A stretch of 42,144 bases of DNA from Flavobacteriaceae bacterium (GTDB lineage: Bacteria > Bacteroidota > Bacteroidia > Flavobacteriales > Flavobacteriaceae): assembly GCA_021647885.1 (NCBI GenBank), contig JAKITV010000020.1:1-42144 (forward strand), written 5' to 3'. Under the pieces are notes generated by a model, which saw only the letters and a program-made list of their open reading frames with translations, was not told the origin of the DNA and made no database searches. The first letter of the stretch is position 1. Every line of letters begins with the position of its first letter. The position numbers and the translations under genes are program-made. Shown here piece by piece: positions 9,124-17,637 of the stretch.

Positions 9124-9393
9124 TTATTTTCTTAATCCTAATTCTTTAACTATTGCACGATATCTCAAGACATCTTTTTTAGTTAAATAGTCTAGCAAAG
9201 CACGACGCTTACCTACTAACATGACTAACGCACGTTCGGTATTATAATCTTTACGATTATTCTTTAAATGTTCTGTTAGGTGATTAATTCTGTGCGTAAA
9301 TAATGCAATTTGTCCTTCTGCTGAACCAGTATTCTTTGCATTTTTACCATGCTTTTTAAAGATTTTCTCTTTAGCTTCTTTTGTTAAATACAT
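9124..9393 (-). CDS. rpsO: 30S ribosomal protein S15
   Basis: S15 binds the 16S rRNA three-way junction early in small-subunit assembly. It has the family's normal 89 residues and recognisable core segments: TGSAEGQIALFTHRINHLTEHLKNNRKD and LVMLVGKRRALLDYLTKKD. The gene has its own canonical promoter about 275 bases upstream, leaving a long untranslated leader that is mostly an imperfect palindrome. An intrinsic terminator follows, then pnp. Confidence 0.97.
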   Translation of the reverse strand: MYLTKEAKEKIFKKHGKNAKNTGSAEGQIALFTHRINHLTEHLKNNRKDYNTERALVMLVGKRRALLDYLTKKDVLRYRAIVKELGLRK

Positions 9394-9425
9394 GCTAATA
9401 TTATTGTAAATGATTTTTATGTATT

Positions 9426-9640
9426 GAACTTAAATTGACTTTTTCTATTTCCTAAAAAATGGCTGAAACTCGTCCATGATTTCGTTTACTCACTTCCTTA
9501 TATATTTATTTTTAAAGGAGTTCGTGATGTGCTTCGCAATTCTTTTCTTAGATGTAGCGATGCTATATTTTTCAAAAAGTGTCTTATCTGAACAAATTTC
9601 ATCTCATTTTCGGTCAAAAACAAAAAGTCAATTTTAGTTC
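9426..9640. repeat. 215-bp imperfect palindrome in the rpsO leader
   Basis: The ends are inverted repeats: GAACT.AAATTGACTTTTT (18 of 19 bases match). Weaker complementarity continues inward for about 50 bases on each side (AAAATG..TGAAA..T.GT.CA.AT). The central 100 bases are not self-complementary. On the minus strand it lies entirely between the rpsO promoter and start codon. It can be read as a MITE-like insertion or a structured mRNA leader. On the minus strand it also holds two tiny open frames, one of 34 codons and one of 10. Confidence 0.55.
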
Positions 9641-9666
9641 TTAATGAAAGATTTTCTTTCAAGCGG

Positions 9667-9696
9667 CAAATATAAAACTATTATTTTGATTAACAA
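9667..9696 (-). promoter_or_regulatory. Canonical -33/-7 promoter of rpsO
   Basis: On the minus strand TTG, a 19-base spacer, then TATATTTG: an exact match to the TTG-N17-23-TAnnTTTG promoter described for Flavobacterium. Transcription should start near 9660, giving a leader of about 265 bases. Confidence 0.75.
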
Positions 9697-9967
9697 TAAA
9701 TTGAACACTCTTGTTTTCACTATTCAAAATAATTTCATAACGATTTTAAACCTTTTAGTTTTAAGAAAGTCTTAACATTATAAACAAAACTAATTTATTC
9801 ATAAAATGACACATATAAATCGTTTGTTTTTCACTGATATTTCGTTAAAAATTAAAACCGTAATTATGGCTATGCTTTTACTTTTTGCCTTATCTCATCA
9901 AAAAACAACTCAAATTTATTCATGCGTAATTTTATAATTAAATAGTTTAACTTAAATCTAAAAAATT

Positions 9968-10816
9968 ATGAAAAAAATGAATTTAACTAGAAACATGTTT
10001 ATGGTATTAACAGTTTTTGCTTTAACCTTTTTAGGTTGTAGTAATAATGAAGCCATAGAAATTGATGAACAAGAATTTGAAAAGGATTATTCTGAAATAG
10101 TATTGTCATCAGAAATTGATGAATCATCTGAAGCAATAGATGATATTGCAATAGATGTTTTTGAAACTCAACAAGAAGGTGAGTTTAGCAGAAACCCTCC
10201 AAATTATAACGTGCCGGATTGTGTTACAATTACTGTTGTAATTGAACAAGATTTTAGAGAGATTACTATCGATTTTGGAACTGAAGGTTGTTTAATTCGT
10301 GGGAACGTCTTAAAAGGTAAGATTATTTTATCTTTTGAAGCAAATCCTGAAGCACAAGAAATTTTAATTACTAAAACTTTAGAAGATTTTTACTTTAATA
10401 ATAAAAATATTATTGGTGGTAAAACTATTTTAAAAGAGCGTTCTAACGAAAACGGAAACCCTCAATTTACTAAAACTGTAGATATAACAGTGGTTTGGCC
10501 TAATGGTGCAGAAGCATCTCGAGTTGGGACTAAAGTTAGAGAATGGATTGAAGGTCATGGAAGTGGATATTGGAGTGATAATGTATTTGAAATAACCGGA
10601 AATTGGACTTCGACATTTAGAAATGGAAATTCACATAGTTATGAAGTTATTATTCCTTTGCGAAGAGAAGTAATTTGCTATTATTTTGTTAGTGGCTCTA
10701 TAGATATAGAAAGAACACATTTTAGTGGAGTTTTAGATTATGGTGATGGAGACTGCGATAATCAAGCAACGTTTACTAACGATAATGGAAACGTAAGAGA
10801 TATTATACTTAACTAG
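9968..10816 (+). CDS. Hypothetical lipoprotein
   Basis: This 282-residue protein has a signal peptide ending in the lipobox FLGC (cysteine at about residue 24), followed by a strongly acidic stretch (EIDEQEFEKDYSE...) that should keep the anchor flexible at the cell surface. The rest is beta-rich with several cysteines (VPDCVTI, EGCLIRG, EVICYYF, DGDCDNQ) that could form disulfides. The pattern of repeated short strands with ITIDFG, TKTVDITVVWPNG and SGVLDYGDGDCDN resembles outer-membrane lipoproteins of Bacteroidota with no known function. I do not recognise a named family. The gene is alone and ends at a strong bidirectional terminator. Confidence 0.8.
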   Translation: MKKMNLTRNMFMVLTVFALTFLGCSNNEAIEIDEQEFEKDYSEIVLSSEIDESSEAIDDIAIDVFETQQEGEFSRNPPNYNVPDCVTITVVIEQDFREITIDFGTEGCLIRGNVLKGKIILSFEANPEAQEILITKTLEDFYFNNKNIIGGKTILKERSNENGNPQFTKTVDITVVWPNGAEASRVGTKVREWIEGHGSGYWSDNVFEITGNWTSTFRNGNSHSYEVIIPLRREVICYYFVSGSIDIERTHFSGVLDYGDGDCDNQATFTNDNGNVRDIILN

Positions 10817-10836
10817 GCTTATATTGATTGGTAATT

Positions 10837-10872
10837 AAAAAAAGGCTTCAATTTAAATTGAAGCCTTTTTTT
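10837..10872. terminator. Bidirectional terminator, 18-bp perfect palindrome
   Basis: AAAAAAAGGCTTCAATTT followed by its exact complement. The GC core AGGCTTCAA/TTGAAGCCT is flanked by A7 and T7. It separates two convergent genes. Confidence 0.92.
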
Positions 10873-10897
10873 ATTTTTGATGAAGATGGAATATTCT

Positions 10898-13800
10898 TTA
10901 TTTTATTAGTAACTTTTTAGTAAAAGTTCCATTGTCGGTATATATAATTAAAGTATATAAACCCGTAGGCAAAAACGCAACATTAATAGTTTCTTGATTT
11001 TTTAATTTTTTGAACTTATAAAATCGTTTCTCAATTAAATTTAAATCCAATATTTTAATCCGATAAATAACTGTGGGCGGATTACCGATATGCTCTGTTA
11101 AATTAGTTAAACTAACGGTTACTTTATCTTTTGCTGGATTAGGGTACAAACTTACTTCCTTAACATCATCTGTAGGGCCTGTTCTAGGAATTGCACCACC
11201 ACCTGGACCACCTGGACCTCCGCCTCCACTATTTTGGTGCTGTACATATAGTAATTTTGCACCACCACTTCCACAGTCATTTTGTCCCATTACCTGTACA
11301 TAACCTGCATTTTGAGCATAGCCTGTAAATGTTCTTGCTGTTGTTGTATTACCTGGAGCCTGTAATTGCCAGTTTTGTCCAAAATAAGCGAAAGTTGAAA
11401 CGGTTGTGTATGGGTATGGCAAGTACCATTTATAAGATGTTGCACCAGTAGCAGAGCCAGCAGTATAAGTTACTAAAGCTCCTGTATTTACTGTTGTTGG
11501 GCCAAATAGACTTGTAGGTGTATTTGGTCTTCCTACCCAAATGTTTTTGGTAATTGATTTACCATTGGCAAAATTTGCCTTAATCCAACCTGAACTTCTA
11601 CTATCTGAAGGTGGTTTTACTGTAATCGAAGCTCCATTACTGCTAATAATTTGTAAATTAGATGAAACTTGCCAATTCGAAACACTTCCTGGAATTTTAC
11701 AGGGATTAAATGTATAAATGGCGACTTGTCTATTGCAAATACTAGTTTGACCAACTAAACTACTAGAGTTTATAGGGAAATAGGGTTCTTGTGGATTTCC
11801 CGCTAACTCTTCAAATAACCAATTGACACTTTCTTCTGTAAACGATGTGTGTGGCTCGTTAATATCTGGACCAAAATAGCTGTCAAAAGGAATTTCATTA
11901 CTACATACTAAATTTCTGTCTAATTTTTGACTCCAGTTAAAATTAGGATTTTTAAAGCCTAATGCACTCACAGTTGGTATAAAAGAATGAATTTGTTTAT
12001 TGGTTCTTGACTCAAAGAAATCTCCCCAAACCCCAAGAAAATAAAAAGCAAGGGATGCTGTTATTGCGTTACCCAAACTTATTCCGTTATTAAAGTTAAA
12101 AATATCCGGATTTTCGTTCATTACAGCACTATGTAGTTGGTTTTCAGTGTCAAATAAACCACCAGGAACAATGTCCATACTTCCGTTAGGATTATTATTT
12201 GTGTAAGTTGCAGTACGTGTTGGTTTCAATTCTCTCCATAGTCTTGCAATTTGTTGGGTGTTGCCCGTATTAGGCATATATTTTGTGTTCATTTCTGCAA
12301 CTTTTGTGTCCCACCAAAATTGCCTAGCAAAACCATGCACTCTAAAATCTTCCGTACCAGCAACATCTACATTAATTCCTGCAAGTGAACCGTTAACCAC
12401 TGCGATTTTTCTTAAATTTTGAGGATATCCATTTGAGTTTGGTAATCCATTAGTATTTAAATTACTATAATACTGTTGAAAAACAGGAGAACCACCATTT
12501 AAATGATCTGGTAAGTGATATGGTAAATGTTGTTCAATAAGTTGTTGATTACCTGCTACTGATTTTAAGCGATCATTATAAAAATCTGCTGCTGCTACGC
12601 TATCACCAAAAGCATCTAATAAGTTCATCATTGCTTGTTGCCCAACTGGTATATTTGCTCCTAAATGTGGGCTGTCTATACTTACCCAAAGTCTGGTATT
12701 ATGAGGTATATTATTTTTTTCCATATATGCTAAAGCATACCTACTTATTTGCCCTCCCATACTTGGTCCAACAATAATTAATTCCTCACTACTGCCATTT
12801 TGTACTAAAACACTACTTAAGTGTTGGTATAAAGCAACGTGTGCCATAGCATTACGCTCTATATAATCTGCGCCACCATCTATATCTGTTTCTATTCCAT
12901 TTATGTTTTTTGTGTGGTTTATTTGATTGACTATAATGACATCGTAGGATTCTTCTCTTAGTTCGTTTACTAGATTAACTCTCTCGTTGTTGTCCGGATT
13001 AGTGTCACCATCTTCTAAATCATACCACATTTGTTTTATCAACGTTTTTTCACTTGAATTATCCTCTAAATACCCAATTTTACGTTCATCTCCTGGATCA
13101 AAACCATCAATGATGATTATTGGGTTTTTTAAACTTGCTTGACTGTTGATTGACCCATCATCTTTTCTTGTTCGATAAAATATTCGGTATTCAATTTCGC
13201 CTAAAGCACCTTGAAAAGTTTCGGTTGCTATTTGGTTTGGAGGGTTTTCTACCAAATGAGGAGGGTCATTTAATACAGAAACTTGAACTACTGCACTTGT
13301 TCTAACGCTTGAGCCATCAGTATAGGTTACCACAAATTCTAGCATTTTAATCCCTGCTTCTGTGTAATTTACGGTAACACTATTTGTGGTAATTGCTCTG
13401 TTTTGAATAATTGTATAATTTTGTTGAGTGTCAAAATTAGCAACAAGTGTTTCTATAGTTTTATCGGTTTCTTGAAATAAAAATTGATTGTTAAATTTAT
13501 AAGTAATAGTATTACCGATTAATTTTTCCTTTAGTGGAGAAATAACCAATGCTTGTTTTATTTTAAAAGCGGGTTTTGCATTGTCTATCTTTTGAAACTG
13601 GTTGTTTACAAGTCGTAAAGCGCTGTTTTTTTCGTCATTCTCTACATAATTAAGTTCATTAAAAGTTGTATTTATTATACCAACATCAACTGTGTTTTTA
13701 TTAGTTTTTGAGGTGTATTGATTTCTTAAATCTCTGTAATAAGTAAACTTTTTTTCATTAGAAGATTTATACAATTCGTGTAAAGCCTGTTCAAAGTGTG

Positions 13801-14038
13801 CTTTTGTTGATACATTTATACTATCGTTAAATATATTTAGTTTTGCCCAAGGCGTTGTTCTTTCGTATAAAATGTTGGTAAAGTTTGTTTTGTCAATATT
13901 TATAAGCATACTGTCAATACGTTTCATTTGACTGAAAGCACTTGTAAATATTAAAAACAACAATACGCTTGAAATAATTTTTTTTCTTAGACTTCGGTTT
14001 TCTTGTTTAATTTCGTGGTTTGTCTTTAAAAAATTCAT
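10898..14038 (-). CDS. T9SS-exported alpha/beta hydrolase (PGAP1/lipase-like) with type A sorting domain
   Basis: A 1046-residue secreted protein. The signal peptide (about 18-36) ends at TSAFS. Residues 160-255 look like an immunoglobulin/PKD-type beta domain. The hydrolase domain starts with PIIIIDGFDPGDERK (about 306-320); its nucleophile elbow GPSMGG puts the catalytic serine at 426, and WVSIDSPHLGANIP follows, as in esterases of the lipase/PGAP1 group. Two further beta domains (about 750-940, rich in Cys and Trp) lead to a Gly-Pro linker. The C-terminal 80 residues (SLYPNPAKDKVTV...GLYTLIIYTDNGTFTKKLLIK) are a type A sorting signal for export through the type IX system. The substrate is unknown. 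A lipoprotein gene lies 85 bases upstream on the same strand. Confidence 0.85.
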   Translation of the reverse strand: MNFLKTNHEIKQENRSLRKKIISSVLLFLIFTSAFSQMKRIDSMLINIDKTNFTNILYERTTPWAKLNIFNDSINVSTKAHFEQALHELYKSSNEKKFTYYRDLRNQYTSKTNKNTVDVGIINTTFNELNYVENDEKNSALRLVNNQFQKIDNAKPAFKIKQALVISPLKEKLIGNTITYKFNNQFLFQETDKTIETLVANFDTQQNYTIIQNRAITTNSVTVNYTEAGIKMLEFVVTYTDGSSVRTSAVVQVSVLNDPPHLVENPPNQIATETFQGALGEIEYRIFYRTRKDDGSINSQASLKNPIIIIDGFDPGDERKIGYLEDNSSEKTLIKQMWYDLEDGDTNPDNNERVNLVNELREESYDVIIVNQINHTKNINGIETDIDGGADYIERNAMAHVALYQHLSSVLVQNGSSEELIIVGPSMGGQISRYALAYMEKNNIPHNTRLWVSIDSPHLGANIPVGQQAMMNLLDAFGDSVAAADFYNDRLKSVAGNQQLIEQHLPYHLPDHLNGGSPVFQQYYSNLNTNGLPNSNGYPQNLRKIAVVNGSLAGINVDVAGTEDFRVHGFARQFWWDTKVAEMNTKYMPNTGNTQQIARLWRELKPTRTATYTNNNPNGSMDIVPGGLFDTENQLHSAVMNENPDIFNFNNGISLGNAITASLAFYFLGVWGDFFESRTNKQIHSFIPTVSALGFKNPNFNWSQKLDRNLVCSNEIPFDSYFGPDINEPHTSFTEESVNWLFEELAGNPQEPYFPINSSSLVGQTSICNRQVAIYTFNPCKIPGSVSNWQVSSNLQIISSNGASITVKPPSDSRSSGWIKANFANGKSITKNIWVGRPNTPTSLFGPTTVNTGALVTYTAGSATGATSYKWYLPYPYTTVSTFAYFGQNWQLQAPGNTTTARTFTGYAQNAGYVQVMGQNDCGSGGAKLLYVQHQNSGGGGPGGPGGGAIPRTGPTDDVKEVSLYPNPAKDKVTVSLTNLTEHIGNPPTVIYRIKILDLNLIEKRFYKFKKLKNQETINVAFLPTGLYTLIIYTDNGTFTKKLLIK

Positions 14039-14092
14039 AATTTTGTAAGGTGTTAATTAGTTAAAATTCGTTTTATGTATTAGCATTATTTG

Positions 14093-14115
14093 GGGAGTTA
14101 TTGGTAGTAACTCCC
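14093..14115. repeat. Hairpin between the lipoprotein and hydrolase genes
   Basis: GGGAGTTA-TTGGTAG-TAACTCCC is an 8-bp perfect stem located between the two minus-strand genes, just after the lipoprotein stop. It lacks a T-run on the coding strand. It could be an attenuator or an mRNA processing site rather than a full terminator. Confidence 0.4.
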
Positions 14116-14123
14116 TTTCTTTT

Positions 14124-14729
14124 TCAAGGGAATTCTTGTTCGTTAATTGTACCCCAAACAATGTCGAAACGACCTTCTGTAATTTCAATAATATCATTTG
14201 GGTCGTCTTTATTTACGGCTAGACAGCTAAAAGTACCAGCAAGAATACCATTGGTTCTGTCATATTTTAAAATAGTTAGATTTCCTGTACCCTCAATTGA
14301 GCAATAAATTTTAATTTCGCCAGTTTGTTCATCTTTCCATCTGCAAAGTAAATTTATGGTAGGTGGAGGGTTTCCACCAACCCATTCTTGACAATTGCTT
14401 TCTTTAATTTGATATTCACCTTCTCCATTTTGCATATCTTCAATATTCAATTGAAGTAGCCCAGCATTTCCACTTTTGTAATCATGGGCTGTTAGACTTG
14501 AATTAAAATCTGTTGGCACATTTCCTGATACAAAATAACTCATTCCATAAGAAGGTAAATTAAAAGTTCCCTCACCATCACGTGGTACTAAAAGTTTGTC
14601 ATCTATATAAACACCAAAAGTATTAGCACCAGTTTGGGTTATTGGTGGTAATGTTGGAGTAAAGGTGTCCTCGCTTTTACTACAGTTTTGTAGTAGCGTA
14701 AGGCTTAAAATTAGCAGTGTTGTTTTCAT
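14124..14729 (-). CDS. Hypothetical lipoprotein
   Basis: This 201-residue protein has a short signal peptide with Cys16 (LTLLQNC), then a Thr/Pro-rich spacer and the segment TGANTFGVYIDDKLLVPRDG. That segment is typical of a large group of Bacteroidota outer-membrane lipoproteins of unknown function, which open with a similar GxNTFGxxxDGK strand. The remainder is beta-rich (GEGEYQIKES, GNLTILKYDRTNGILAGTFSCLAVN, ITEGRFDIVWG), ending in the GRFD-type strand usual for this group. It lies upstream of the T9SS hydrolase gene and may be co-transcribed with it. The function is not known. Confidence 0.78.
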   Translation of the reverse strand: MKTTLLILSLTLLQNCSKSEDTFTPTLPPITQTGANTFGVYIDDKLLVPRDGEGTFNLPSYGMSYFVSGNVPTDFNSSLTAHDYKSGNAGLLQLNIEDMQNGEGEYQIKESNCQEWVGGNPPPTINLLCRWKDEQTGEIKIYCSIEGTGNLTILKYDRTNGILAGTFSCLAVNKDDPNDIIEITEGRFDIVWGTINEQEFP

Positions 14730-15247
14730 AGTATTTGATTTAAAAGTTGCACTTACTAATTGAACTTAAGATATCCTGAAAACTATTCAAAATAGTTTTA
14801 GTCATTAATTCATATTTAAAGTCATAGTAGCTAAAGATAAATATCCTAATCCAACATAAACTATTGGAAGACTTATAGTCTTTAAATACGAAAATTTTCT
14901 TTTTTTAATTTCTTTAATATTAGATATCGCTATTTCTGTTTTAGTCCCTTTTTTTATATAAGTTATTGTACTATCGGTTACTTTATAAATTTTAGCTTTT
15001 ATTTTTGTATCGTTGGCTTCTATCTTATACTTTTTATTAGTAAGAATTTTATTTCTTGATAAATCAACTTCCTTATAACTATAAACAGCTAGAAAATAGA
15101 ATAGAAAGACATAAGAAAAAAAATAACTGATTTCATAAATAATTAGTTTATAATTAATACTTAAAACTATAAACTTAAAGAAAACAGATGTCCGAAATCG
15201 TCAAATTTTCATAAATTCGGATAAGTTTTGTTAAATAAAGAGCAGTA
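14730..15247. other. Gap between a lipoprotein gene and the AraC regulator gene
   Basis: This 518-bp stretch has no intact gene. It contains the frameshifted lipoprotein gene (14805-15136) described separately. The remaining ends are AT-rich and show no strong promoter, RNA gene or repeat that I recognise. Confidence 0.6.
14805..15136 (-). pseudogene. Small lipoprotein gene disrupted by two single-base shifts
   Basis: A gene can be read from ATG at 15136 to TAA at 14805, but not in one frame. The start reads MKSVIFF, then stops. Removing one T from the run of eight (15116-15123 as A) gives MKSVIFFLCLSILFSSC, a model lipoprotein signal with lipobox LFSSC. Removing one T from the next short run (TGTTTATAG) joins it to YSYKEVDLSRNK... 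and about 90 further open codons. The body ends with a possible membrane segment (YLKTISLPIVYVGLGYLSLATM). The total of 332 bases is two more than a whole number of codons, as expected. Both changes are in homopolymers, so a sequencing or assembly error is possible. Confidence 0.6.
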
Positions 15248-16390
15248 TTATTTATCTAAATTTTGTTGTCTGTAATCCGTTGGTGTTTGTCCAGTAAACT
15301 TTTTAAAGGCTGTGTAAAAAGTAGATTTAGAGTTAAATCCACTTTCCAGCCCTATGGCAATAATAGTATATGGTTTGTATTGGTTATCAATTAATAACTG
15401 TTTTGCATTTTCAACTCTGAGTTGATTAATATAATCTGAAAAATTATAACTACTATAGGTATTTATTAGTTTAGATAAAAAGCTAACATTCATTCCCATT
15501 TCTTGAGCTAAACTATTTAAACTTAAAAAGGGATCCAAGTATTTTTCATTTATAATTAAGTATTTTTCTGTTCTTCTAAAAGCGTCTAATTGTGTATTAT
15601 CGTCATTATAAGAAATGAAATTCTTATTTTCTATTTCTATTCTAATGTTTTTCTTTTTGAGTACTCTTCTTAATGATATTCTATCTTGCATCAATTTATA
15701 CCTAAGCAAACCTTGGTAGCCTATCCAATAAATTAAAAAAGAACTACCAATTTGTAATGGTGAATAGGTATAGGTGTGATATTGATTATTTGTTACTAAA
15801 TTTAAAATAATTGCAAGTAACCAAAGCAGTATTACAATACTACCAATTCTCATGAATTGTTTAAGCCACTTTAAATCTCCAAAGCTAATCGCATGTTTGT
15901 GCAAATTTACTTTTGTAAACAAAATTTTAATAGCAATAGAAAATAGAATTATTGAGTAAATTACATTAAATACTTCTTCAATTTGTGTGTAATTTTTGAT
16001 AAGCTCACTATTAGATAATGAATAACTATATATTATTAACCCTAATCGGATACTGATTTCTATTAAGAATATACTAACGGAGAGAGTTAAATATGTTTTT
16101 ATCTTTTTTTCAATTTTAAGATAATGGATTAAAAAAAGAAAAAAACATGGAGTTATCATCATATACCATGGGATTTCCAGATTTTTTAAAATTAAATGTG
16201 TAAATGCATAGTGACTATCTTTTAACCAAGCTTGTAAATTATTTGCGGAAATAAAAAAAACAGTTGCATTCAAGAAAATGATTGTTTTATCAATTTTCTT
16301 ATTAGTAAAAAAAGGAAAAAACACAAAACCAAAACCTTGTATTGCCCCTGCAATGAGTAAGAAATTTAAAATCGATAGACTGAAATTCAA
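15248..16390 (-). CDS. Membrane-anchored AraC-family transcriptional regulator
   Basis: This 380-residue protein combines an N-terminal half of about seven hydrophobic segments (from LNFLLIAGAIQGFGFVFFPFF to YSPLQIGSSFLIYWIGYQGLL, about 1-225) with a C-terminal AraC/XylS DNA-binding domain (about 270-378). The latter shows both helix-turn-helix units: SLNSLAQEMGMNVSFLSKLIN and TIIAIGLESGFNSKSTFYTAFKKFTGQTPTDYR. This layout is common in flavobacteria and suggests direct signalling from the membrane to DNA; ligand and targets are unknown. No ATG is available: an in-frame TAA lies three codons before a TTG at 16390, so TTG is the likely start. The gene follows accD on the same strand with a hairpin in between. 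Confidence 0.85.
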   Translation of the reverse strand: MNFSLSILNFLLIAGAIQGFGFVFFPFFTNKKIDKTIIFLNATVFFISANNLQAWLKDSHYAFTHLILKNLEIPWYMMITPCFFLFLIHYLKIEKKIKTYLTLSVSIFLIEISIRLGLIIYSYSLSNSELIKNYTQIEEVFNVIYSIILFSIAIKILFTKVNLHKHAISFGDLKWLKQFMRIGSIVILLWLLAIILNLVTNNQYHTYTYSPLQIGSSFLIYWIGYQGLLRYKLMQDRISLRRVLKKKNIRIEIENKNFISYNDDNTQLDAFRRTEKYLIINEKYLDPFLSLNSLAQEMGMNVSFLSKLINTYSSYNFSDYINQLRVENAKQLLIDNQYKPYTIIAIGLESGFNSKSTFYTAFKKFTGQTPTDYRQQNLDK

Positions 16391-16512
16391 AAAGAATTAT
16401 TTTAAACTAAATATTTTATTCCCAAAAGTGGATTGAATTAGTTAAAAATATTAAATTAAATTTAAAATAAAAATTAATTTTTATGTCATTTAAGCGCAAT
16501 AAAAATAGGGAT

Positions 16513-16531
16513 ATTACGGTTTTTCCGTAAT
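16513..16531. terminator. Palindrome ATTACGG-TTTTT-CCGTAAT after accD
   Basis: A 7-bp perfect stem, 47 bases downstream of the accD stop and upstream of the AraC gene. On the minus strand the stem is followed by ATCCCTATTTTTATTG, a loose T-rich tract. It is most likely the accD terminator. An operator role for the neighbouring regulator is also possible. Confidence 0.45.
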
Positions 16532-16577
16532 AGAAGAATAGTGGATAATTACAAAAATAAGTTAGTAGATTATTTTT

Positions 16578-17432
16578 TTATGCTCTCAATGGTTGATTTA
16601 AAATTAAATCGAGGTATGCATTTATTTTATTTTTTAATTCATTTCTAGGAGTGATAAAATCTAAAAAACCATGTTCTAAAACAAACTCTGCTGTTTGAAA
16701 CCCTTCAGGTAATTCTTTTCCTGTTGTATCTCGGACTACACGTGGTCCAGCAAACCCTATTAATGCTCCAGGTTCGCTAACATTTATATCTCCTAACATA
16801 GCAAACGAAGCTGTTGTGCCTCCAGTTGTTGGATCTGTACAAAGCGAGATGTAAGGAATTTTTGCTTCTGCTAACTGTGCTAACATTGATGAGGTTTTTG
16901 CTAATTGCATTAAAGATAATGCTGCTTCCATCATACGAGCACCTCCAGATTTTGAAATTATAATAAAAGGCAATTTGTTTTTTAAAGCATATTTTGCTGC
17001 ACGTGCAATTTTTTCGCCTACAACACTTCCCATAGAACCACCAATAAAACTAAAGTCCATACAAGCTATTACAATATCTTTTCCTTTAGATTTTCCAACT
17101 GCAGTACGAATGGCGTCTTTAAGATTAGTTCTTTCTTGTGCATCTTTTAAACGGTCTTTATACTTTTTTTTATCCTCGAATTTTAATGGGTCTTTTGAGG
17201 TAAGATTAGCATCAAGTTCTTTAAATGTATCATCAAAAAGAATTTTAAAATATTCAATACTGCCAATTCTTACATGATATCCATCTTCAGGACTTATATA
17301 AAAGTTTTTTTCTAGTTCGTCGGTATCAATTACTTTTCCAGTTGGAGATTTATACCATAACCCTTTGGGAGTATCTTTTTTAGATTCAGTAGGTGTTTGT
17401 ATGCCTTTATCTGTTCTTTTAAACCAAGCCAT
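16578..17432 (-). CDS. accD: Acetyl-CoA carboxylase carboxyltransferase subunit beta, zinc-ribbon cysteines absent
   Basis: With AccA, AccD transfers the carboxyl group from carboxybiotin to acetyl-CoA, the first step of fatty-acid synthesis. The 284 residues cover the whole crotonase-like domain: [65 protein letters not shown] and [18 protein letters not shown]. The N-terminal ribbon aligns ([10 protein letters not shown]...[10 protein letters not shown]), but the four positions that are zinc-binding cysteines in E. coli (29, 32, 47, 50 here) are Ser, Gly, Ser and Asp. The domain must therefore fold without zinc. The gene follows fbaA on the same strand. Confidence 0.95.
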   Translation of the reverse strand: MAWFKRTDKGIQTPTESKKDTPKGLWYKSPTGKVIDTDELEKNFYISPEDGYHVRIGSIEYFKILFDDTFKELDANLTSKDPLKFEDKKKYKDRLKDAQERTNLKDAIRTAVGKSKGKDIVIACMDFSFIGGSMGSVVGEKIARAAKYALKNKLPFIIISKSGGARMMEAALSLMQLAKTSSMLAQLAEAKIPYISLCTDPTTGGTTASFAMLGDINVSEPGALIGFAGPRVVRDTTGKELPEGFQTAEFVLEHGFLDFITPRNELKNKINAYLDLILNQPLRA

Positions 17433-17445
17433 AATAATTTACGAT

Positions 17446-17512
17446 TTTAGATCCTTCGACTGCGCTCAAGACAGGTTTACGATTTTAGTTTAGTTTCCCA
17501 CTTTCGTGGGAA
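17446..17512. repeat. Dispersed extragenic repeat pair between fbaA and accD
   Basis: Two repeat-like units lie side by side. One is AGATCCTTCGACTGCGCTCAAGACAGG (about 17449-17475), whose GATCCTTCGACTGCGCTCA core is, from memory, widespread between flavobacterial genes. The other is TTCCCAC-TTTC-GTGGGAA (17495-17512), a 7-bp palindrome of the same type as those at 34616 and 41953. They are GC-richer than their surroundings. Confidence 0.5.
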
Positions 17513-17592
17513 TTTCAGCGTTAAGGATTAAGCAATTTGTTTGAGCTCATTTTTTAAATAAAAAAATAGCGAGTTGCGAAAGCCTGACCGCT

Positions 17593-17616
17593 AAATTAAA
17601 ATTTTGTTTTTAATTT
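17593..17616. terminator. AT-rich hairpin downstream of fbaA
   Basis: AAATTAAAA-TTTTGT-TTTTAATTT is a 9-bp stem 22 bases past the fbaA stop. It consists only of A-T pairs, so it is weak on its own. Confidence 0.3.
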
Positions 17617-17637
17617 TGTGGTAACGCCATGATTATT

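Larger units (their letters stand above)
9394..9967. other. 574-bp intergenic region between rpsO and a lipoprotein gene
   Basis: It holds the rpsO leader palindrome, the rpsO promoter, and on the plus strand a 43-codon frame (9806-9937) starting MTHINRLFF with a hydrophobic middle. That frame has no clear ribosome-binding site or homology I recognise, so I do not call it a gene. No tRNA or other RNA gene was recognised. Confidence 0.6.

Noticed and set aside
11073-11303. Proline-rich plus-strand frame
   Set aside because: It is the antisense of the Gly-rich linker of the T9SS hydrolase.
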